From contig OY856409.1 of the NCBI GenBank assembly GCA_963693085.1, positions 1,338,854,915 to 1,338,918,914 of the forward strand: a DNA stretch of 64,000 bases, read 5' to 3'. This stretch comes from Alisma plantago-aquatica. Its lineage: Eukaryota; Streptophyta; Magnoliopsida; Alismatales; Alismataceae. Position 1 is the stretch's first letter. Each line of letters opens with the position of its first letter. A program made the translations under genes and the position numbers. Below, piece by piece: positions 57,985 through 64,000 of the stretch. The notes under the pieces are model-generated. The model did not search any database. It was not told where the DNA came from and saw only the letters and a list, made by a program, of their open reading frames with translations.

Positions 57985-59420
57985 GGTTACGGGAAGTGTT
58001 TTTTCCTTTGCGTACCTTCTTTTAGAGGCATAGCTTTCAAGTGGATCCTATACCACCTGGTATGCATGGATTCACTATAATCCTAAGGGTAGAAACCTTA
58101 TTATAACACGTGGATGCTTTGGAATTCCAAAATCAAGATGTGTGTGATGAGTATGCTTTTTGAGCCTTCCAATAGTTAGGAAGACTCCTCCTATATGTTC
58201 TTGATGTTAAGGAAGTGGCTGAGATAAAGATCTAAGTTCCTCTTGGCACATGTGGTGGATACCAAGGTAACCAATCATAGTATCCAGGGTGTACCAGTGG
58301 TATATGAGTTTGAAGGTGTGTATTAGATAAGCCTTCTAGTGTTCCTCTTCCTTAGATAGGTAGAGAGAGAGAGTTGATGTTGATCCTCCAGGGTTGTTGG
58401 AAAGGGAAAGGGTGATTCCATAAGTTATCTGTGGGTTGTTGACAACTGGATAAGACCAGGATGATTGGTTGATCAGTCAACAGGTGCTATAGTGTTTCTT
58501 TAGATAGAACTTGAGGTTGGGATATCAGTGGATAAGAATTAGAGTGAATGGCATGAGTTGCATGGTCATGGTGAGTTTGGGGTTAGTCGTTTAGAATAAC
58601 CAATGCATCAACAATGTTTATGAACTTGAAGAATAGAGTGCTCATGTTATGTCCTTATAAGTTATGGCAAGTTTTGAATGGTAACATCTCCATGTAGTTT
58701 AAAGATGGTCAACAACATGATTGGCATCTTTGCAAAAACCTTAGGATTTTTGAAGCAGCAATAGATATATGACAAGTTGAACAAGAGTGAGTTGGGGTTG
58801 ACTAAAATTTATTCTTATGATAATGATATGTCTGCTAAGTGTGTTGTGTAAATCCTAGTAAGGTAAAGACAGTGTTGTTGTTTCATCCCTAACAAGGTTG
58901 ACTAGGAATAGTGTTTCTCCTTGTATGAAATGATAGGTTCCAGTGTCAACATTTTCTCTAGATGCTGAAGAAGAAGTTGACTAGTGTTCGAATGTTGGTG
59001 TATCTAGAACTAAGGGACGGATACATCACCTATTGTAATGCTTCAAGGAATGGTATGGGACACATGCCATGACTGGTAAAAAGCCAGCAAGTAAGATTTT
59101 TGAGGGATGTGTTAATAAATAGATAGAATAGTTTAGGATGATAGCTAGAAACTTCTAAGTTCAAAGTTACTACCAAAGTTGTACATATGGCACAACAAGT
59201 TTCTAAGTTCCATATTGAGAATGTTTTCTTATGTGGGAGTTTATTTGTTAACCCAAGAAGAGACATGCGGAGTTGAGAGAGAAGAACATGTTTCCTATGA
59301 AGGTGATGTGACATCATTCACCATGATATGGAAGTAACCATGTAGAGGTTAAGGGATGAGGTGCATCAGAAGTACTCAACTTTGCTTGTGTTGGATTTCA
59401 GGGGTGAAATCCCTGTTACG
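57985..59420 (+). pseudogene. Decayed pol of A (gypsy, compressed)
   Basis: Fragments matching B's pol appear in order. A protease end lies at 58015-58110 (compare B 23740-23830). An HVVDT segment follows at 58245-58330. Reverse transcriptase pieces include YGHYEF...FGL-like sequence near 58560-58600 and a DGQQHDWHL-like piece near 58700. An RNase H start lies at 58955-59060 (YITYCNASRNGMG). Most of RNase H, all integrase and the C-terminus are missing. The end near 59385-59420 again resembles the sequence just before B's 3' LTR. There are stops and shifts throughout. This is by far the most degraded coding region in the window, consistent with A being oldest. Confidence 0.8.
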
Positions 59421-59431
59421 GGTTTATGGGT

Positions 59432-62400
59432 TGTGAGACCCCTAACCTTGCTTAAATGTTTGAACATGATTAACTATCCTAATTGGGTTCTTAAAACCTT
59501 ATTCAAATCATATGATGTTCTTTGGTATCATGTTACAATCTTAAGCTTCAAGTTTGGTCCAATTTGGACACTATATGTACAAGTTATGCAATTTTATGCA
59601 CATTTTGGACTTTTCTAAAATTTACCAAAATCTGAGGTTTTACTTGCAATTTGTCACATCCATTATGTTCCTTATATTTTTTTTCTTATCATATTTGATC
59701 TAGTTGATCCATGGGGTGCTTGGTTGAGCCTTGGCTTGATGGTGTTTCTCTTCAATGATGAATTAGGGTTTACCCCTTCATGGATGAGCTACCTTTAGAA
59801 GCCATCAAACGGTGGTCCCCCTATTTGGTTGACATCTAGTGGTCATAAATAGGTGGTGACAACCTATGGTCATCCTAGAAGGCCTTATGTTGAAGGTTTT
59901 TCTCTGGTTTGGTTCACTTGGACCAGTGGTTCACTTAAAAGAAGGATCAAATGTTGGTTCATCACCTAGTAAGTTAGGGTTTGAACAAACAAGTGGTTTC
60001 CCATGCATAAAAACCATAGCCACCCTGGGAGGTCATGATCTGGTGGTCTATAATACTACCATAACTAGTGTATCTGCTTCTTGTATGTCCATGGAAGCTC
60101 AAGGCGATGGACACATGGAGAGCTGCTAGGATACCTCATGCTTCTTCTCTCCCTTATCCTAACGATCTATATACTTATCTTTAGGCACCCTAACGTAACC
60201 TTTAGACCCTTATCTCTCCTATGACATTGATAGATTCTTCTTCCCCTGCTTGGTGATGGAGGAGGTGCCTAAGGTATAAGAATATGGTGATCTACCTTAT
60301 GTAAGTGGCTAGAGCTCTGGTCTACCCTTCTTTTAGGGTTTGTGGAGCATCTTTTCTTATTCTGACCTAAACTAGTAAGTTTCTTCTTCTCCCATTCATT
60401 AATTTTGTTTTTCTTCTTCCTAGTCAAAACTTTGTTGTTCCATGGTAAAAGTTTCTTTAAAACTCAAAGATCTTACCTTTCTTGCTCCTTCTACCTAGGG
60501 TTTGCTTCTCTTGTGGATAAAGGTGCTACTTGGCCAAGTTTAGACCTAAATCTAGGGTTTTTCTACCTTATTTGCTTGAGTTTCTTGCTTCTAGAAGCCT
60601 TTTCTTATTCGTAGAGGTGAGTTTTATAACCTTCTTCTTGTTTATTGCTTACTAAGCTTTCTTACTCAAGTTCTTGCTCTAGAACTAAAATCTATGCATA
60701 TAAAAGATATGCTTGCCTAGGGTTTTAATTTTATGGTGTTACTTTCCTAGTTTCTAGTTCTTGATGGTCCTAAAACCAGGTGCACGACCTTCCTACTATA
60801 GAAGAAGACTTAGATTAGGTTTTCTTGGCAACCTCTGGTGCTTAGAACCTAGCAAACAATGGCTTATACTTAGGTTTTAAGTTGTTTTCAACTATTATAC
60901 ATGAACTGTTGGATGGCCTTACACTAAAACTGATGGTGCTACCTTTGTGGCAACCGATGGTGATGACCAATGGTGACAACCGGTGGTGTCAACTAATGGT
61001 CACACCTTGGGTCAGTTTTAGACTCTTTTGGAATCATATCAATTGATGGTTTAATACCCTAAATCTCATAGCAACCAATGGTGATAGTAGTACATCACTC
61101 AAAGGTGCCAACCGATGGTAGTGTTGACCCCATCAACCGATGGTGACATAATGTGCACAACCAATGGTGGTTCAGTTTACCACAACCAATGGTAAGACAA
61201 GGTTTTAAATATTGCTTCATTTAAGCTCTTAAATGATGTTTCTTGGATCAAATGATTTAACTACACTCTAATTAATGGTTTTGAATGAGAAACCAAATCC
61301 AATGGTTGAGATTGAGTGATTCAAATTCCAGTGGTTTAGAATGAAGTCTTTAGTGTAAGGGGTTGGATGATGTGAATTCCATGATTTCCACCTTGTGATC
61401 AATCTAAGGCACTAGATTGTTGGTAGTTGATGACATGCTTTAAATATGCAACCGACGATGGGTTTTAACCCCACAACCAATGGTACCTCTTATGTTATAA
61501 AACAAGGGATGTCTATGGTTAGATGGTGACTCTTTCTAGGTCACAACTTGATGGCTTTATAGGTGGTTTGTTGTAGGTGTTTACTTATGCAAACAACCAA
61601 TGGTTTTACTTCCTCAATATCTGATGATTCTGGGTTGATGCTTGTAGCATGTTGGTGTGTTTTGAATGATGATGAAACCCATGCCCTTATTTAGGTAGTC
61701 TTACCTTTTCCCTTATATGAATAGAAATTATAATGACCATATTGTGTTGATATACAACCCTAATGGGATACGTCTTATTACACCTAACCCTAATATAATC
61801 AAGTGATGGTAATTGATTATGAATAGCCCCTTGAACGATTAATAGAATAACAGAGTGCTCTCTTATTGTTGTTGAAACCCTAGTATGCTATAACCTTATG
61901 GTTACACCTTGAGTTATGTGTGGATCCATACTTGAGGATGGTATGGAATGTGATGGTGATGCTTTATCTTATGCATCCATGATCCTATTGTGATGCCATG
62001 AGTTCGGGTTTGTGAAACAGTGTTGAACTATGGCCTCAATATAACTTATTTTGATAAACCTAACCCTAATGAAAATAGATGATGGTGGTTAATCACGCTA
62101 CCCTTTATTGAATTATTAATATAAAGATGAAATATCCTTCCCAATTATTGGTTGTAACTCTAATTTGTTAACTATTGGTCATAATATATTTATGATTTAT
62201 GCTTTCTTATGTTCAAATTGCACATTATAAGTGTGATGATGGCCAATCATATAGCTTCCTTATATGTTGATATGATAAAAGAATGCTCATAATTGCTAAG
62301 GTAATCATGCAATGTTATCTTGTGAACATCTTTTAGTTCTTTAATGCAAATTATGTTGAGCATGTGTATCACATGTGTGGTGATGTTTGTTGAGCCTTGT

Positions 62401-63570
62401 TATAAGGCATAGAAAGATAATGATGAACTTGCAGGAAATGATATGATGATCTTGATGGCCTTTGGGTATGGTTGATCCCTAAATGAGGTATAATCCTCTT
62501 ATGTTGACAAGGGTTGATACCATGTGATATTGTTCTAAGTATTAATATCTTGTGATAGTATGATGACAAGTGTAGTCTCATGAATGGCAAATGAATAGTA
62601 CCATGTGATGATGAGATGAGGAAAAATAATTTTCATATGTTTTATATCTTCTAAAGTTGTTATATGTTAATGGTTGTTGGATATGAATTAGGATTTGTAT
62701 GTCCACTTATTCGATGCAGTCTTAATTCACCCAATTGGCATAACTAATCAAGTGAAACCCTATTCATGTAGTGCCATGTGTCGTAGATCCATCCCAGTAT
62801 CGGAACTTGTTGAATGGTGAAACAAGTATTCCTAAGGGAAACTCGGAGCACATAATGTTGACTATGCAAGGTGCAAGTGACTGTGTGTCATTGTCATCTT
62901 GACTTCAAGGTTTTGAGGGTGGTCATACCTCAATAGGAGGATAGTTGTGGTCGTGTCTCAAATATGGGTATATGATGTGATTGAGGAATGTTCCAGTTGT
63001 ACCTCGGATGGTAGGGTTGCATACCCACCTCCTTTCACTAGTGTCATGGCTTGTACCAAGGATGGACTAGGTTGTTAGTAGCTTGACCTTATGTGTCGTT
63101 GTGGCAGACCGGTACTGACTGGGGGTAGAGAATATCTTAACAGTTTGGATCTTCCTAGATCTTATATGGCTTTGATTTCGACTTAGCAGTGGTCATTTGG
63201 ATTTTGAGTGGTATCCTCAAATTCCTCAGGGCTCAATAAAAGATGTAATACATCTATGTAGCATATCTATTTAGGGTTATACACAGTGCTTCACATTGAA
63301 TCATAACTCTTATTTTTTCTCTTTACATAGAGATGATGATTTATGCATTAAAAAGGCAGTATATATGCTTATGTTGTGGATATGCTCATGTTATAGAGGT
63401 GTACATACAATATCCATGTTTAAGTTGATGGATACACTAGCGATGTTTCTATGATAATGACATTAGTTATCACATGTTGTTAGCTATGCTTATATTTCTA
63501 GCTATGCCTCTGTAATTAGAGGTTCCTATACTGCTAATCATGCTTATGCATATAGTTGTTCTTATGTTGT
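59432..63570 (+). repeat. A 3' LTR, truncated or interrupted at about 63571
   Basis: Starts TGTGAGACCCC. It is collinear with the four 5' LTR pieces in order (7841-8410, 31814-31911, 42494-45650, 55997-56270), which is how the split 5' LTR was recognised. Similarity ends at CTTATGTTGTT. About 0.8 kb of LTR expected from segment 4 is missing, so a further insertion or a breakpoint lies here. Confidence 0.88.
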
Positions 63571-64000
63571 TGTGATCTTTGTGGTGATTTCATCAATTAA
63601 TCAAAAGGAAATTTGAGAAAGGAAAAGGAACCAACATATGCTGAAGAAATGGAATCAATAATGATATTTAAGGGTTCAAGTTATATAACCCGCCTTCAAA
63701 GTTGAATCCAAGCTTCAAGCTTCACGTCCTCAATGGTGAATGAAGCTTTCTCAACTATCCAAGGTCCATTCTCAAGTCTTTGAGTGCAAAGAATGATCAA
63801 GGTTGAGCATTGAATGGAGAAAAGAAGAGAATGAGTGTTGAAATTCGATTTCCACCATGAAATCAAGGTTGAAGATGACTATGGAGCTTACCTACAGATT
63901 GAGGCACATCCTCCTGTTGCTCCTAATCTCCCTTGTGCACAGACAAATCAAGGAAAGAAAGAAGAGTCGAAAAAGAGTCTTCATGTGGGTGAAAATGGGA
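63571..64000. other. Start of an unidentified sequence, probably another insertion in A
   Basis: It begins TGTGATCTTTGTGG where A's LTR similarity stops and runs to the window edge. It has no coding motif. Its base composition is less T-rich than A's LTR, with many GAAGA/TCAAG words. A TG start is compatible with an LTR, but no second end is in view. Confidence 0.4.

Larger units (their letters stand above)
7841..64000 (+). mobile_element. Element A: outermost Ty3/gypsy element, hosting B, C, D and E
   Basis: A's 5' LTR runs 7841-57095 but is split by B, D and E. Its own pieces sum to about 4.9 kb. The interior is 57096-59431 and the 3' LTR starts at 59432. The pieces were identified by collinear similarity between 7841-8410, 31814-31911, 42494-45650 and 55997-57095 and the 3' LTR from 59432. 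The 5' copy starts TATAAGACCCC where the 3' copy has TGTGAGACCCC, a double G-to-A change. A's right flank lies outside the window, so its target duplication cannot be checked. The remnant coding order (protease, polymerase) marks it as gypsy. Confidence 0.85.

Noticed and set aside
58360..58376. AGAGAGAG run as a microsatellite of note
   Set aside because: Only a few units long within decayed A pol. Not unusual.

Overview
The window looks like repeat-rich, gene-poor heterochromatin of a seed plant, most likely an angiosperm. It is AT-rich. Every primer-binding site resembles plant initiator tRNA-Met. The LTR elements are Ty1/copia and chromodomain-carrying Ty3/gypsy of the Tekay/Del type, and there is a hAT transposon with plant-style introns. 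I find no intact host gene, rRNA, tRNA or CRISPR. The species cannot be named from this sequence.

Left block (1-7840). A Ty1/copia element (F) enters from the left with its LTR end, primer site, a duplicated pyrimidine-rich leader and the start of gag. Its gag is cut at 1038 by a solo-LTR-like insertion (G, 1039-7184) and resumes at 7185. G is itself interrupted by a hAT transposon (about 2349-6625) whose transposase gene lies on the minus strand and has three exons, one frameshift and one stop.

Right block (7841-64000). This is a Russian doll of five plus-strand LTR retrotransposons. The outermost, A, has LTRs of nearly 5 kb and a decayed 2.3-kb interior (57096-59431). Its 5' LTR is split by three independent insertions: B (gypsy, 8411-31808), D (gypsy, 31912-42488) and E (copia, 45651-55991). 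B's 5' LTR is in turn split by C (gypsy, 9660-18580). Direct target repeats support C (CAAAC), D (GGACA) and E (TATAC). B has a degenerate pair. Another element seems to interrupt A's 3' LTR at about 63571.

No element keeps intact coding capacity. B and D retain nearly full-length gag-pol frames broken mainly by stops explainable as C-to-T changes. C lost gag, protease and reverse transcriptase yet has near-identical LTRs. E has many frameshifts and damaged active-site motifs. Order of events: A is older than B, D and E, and B is older than C. By eye, LTR divergence agrees: C and B are youngest, then D, then E and A.

The least-explained structure is inside the LTRs. It includes arrays of short reiterated motifs that differ per family, a double hairpin shared by C and D with compensatory changes, a hairpin shared by A and B, and an antisense open frame found only in E's 5' LTR.
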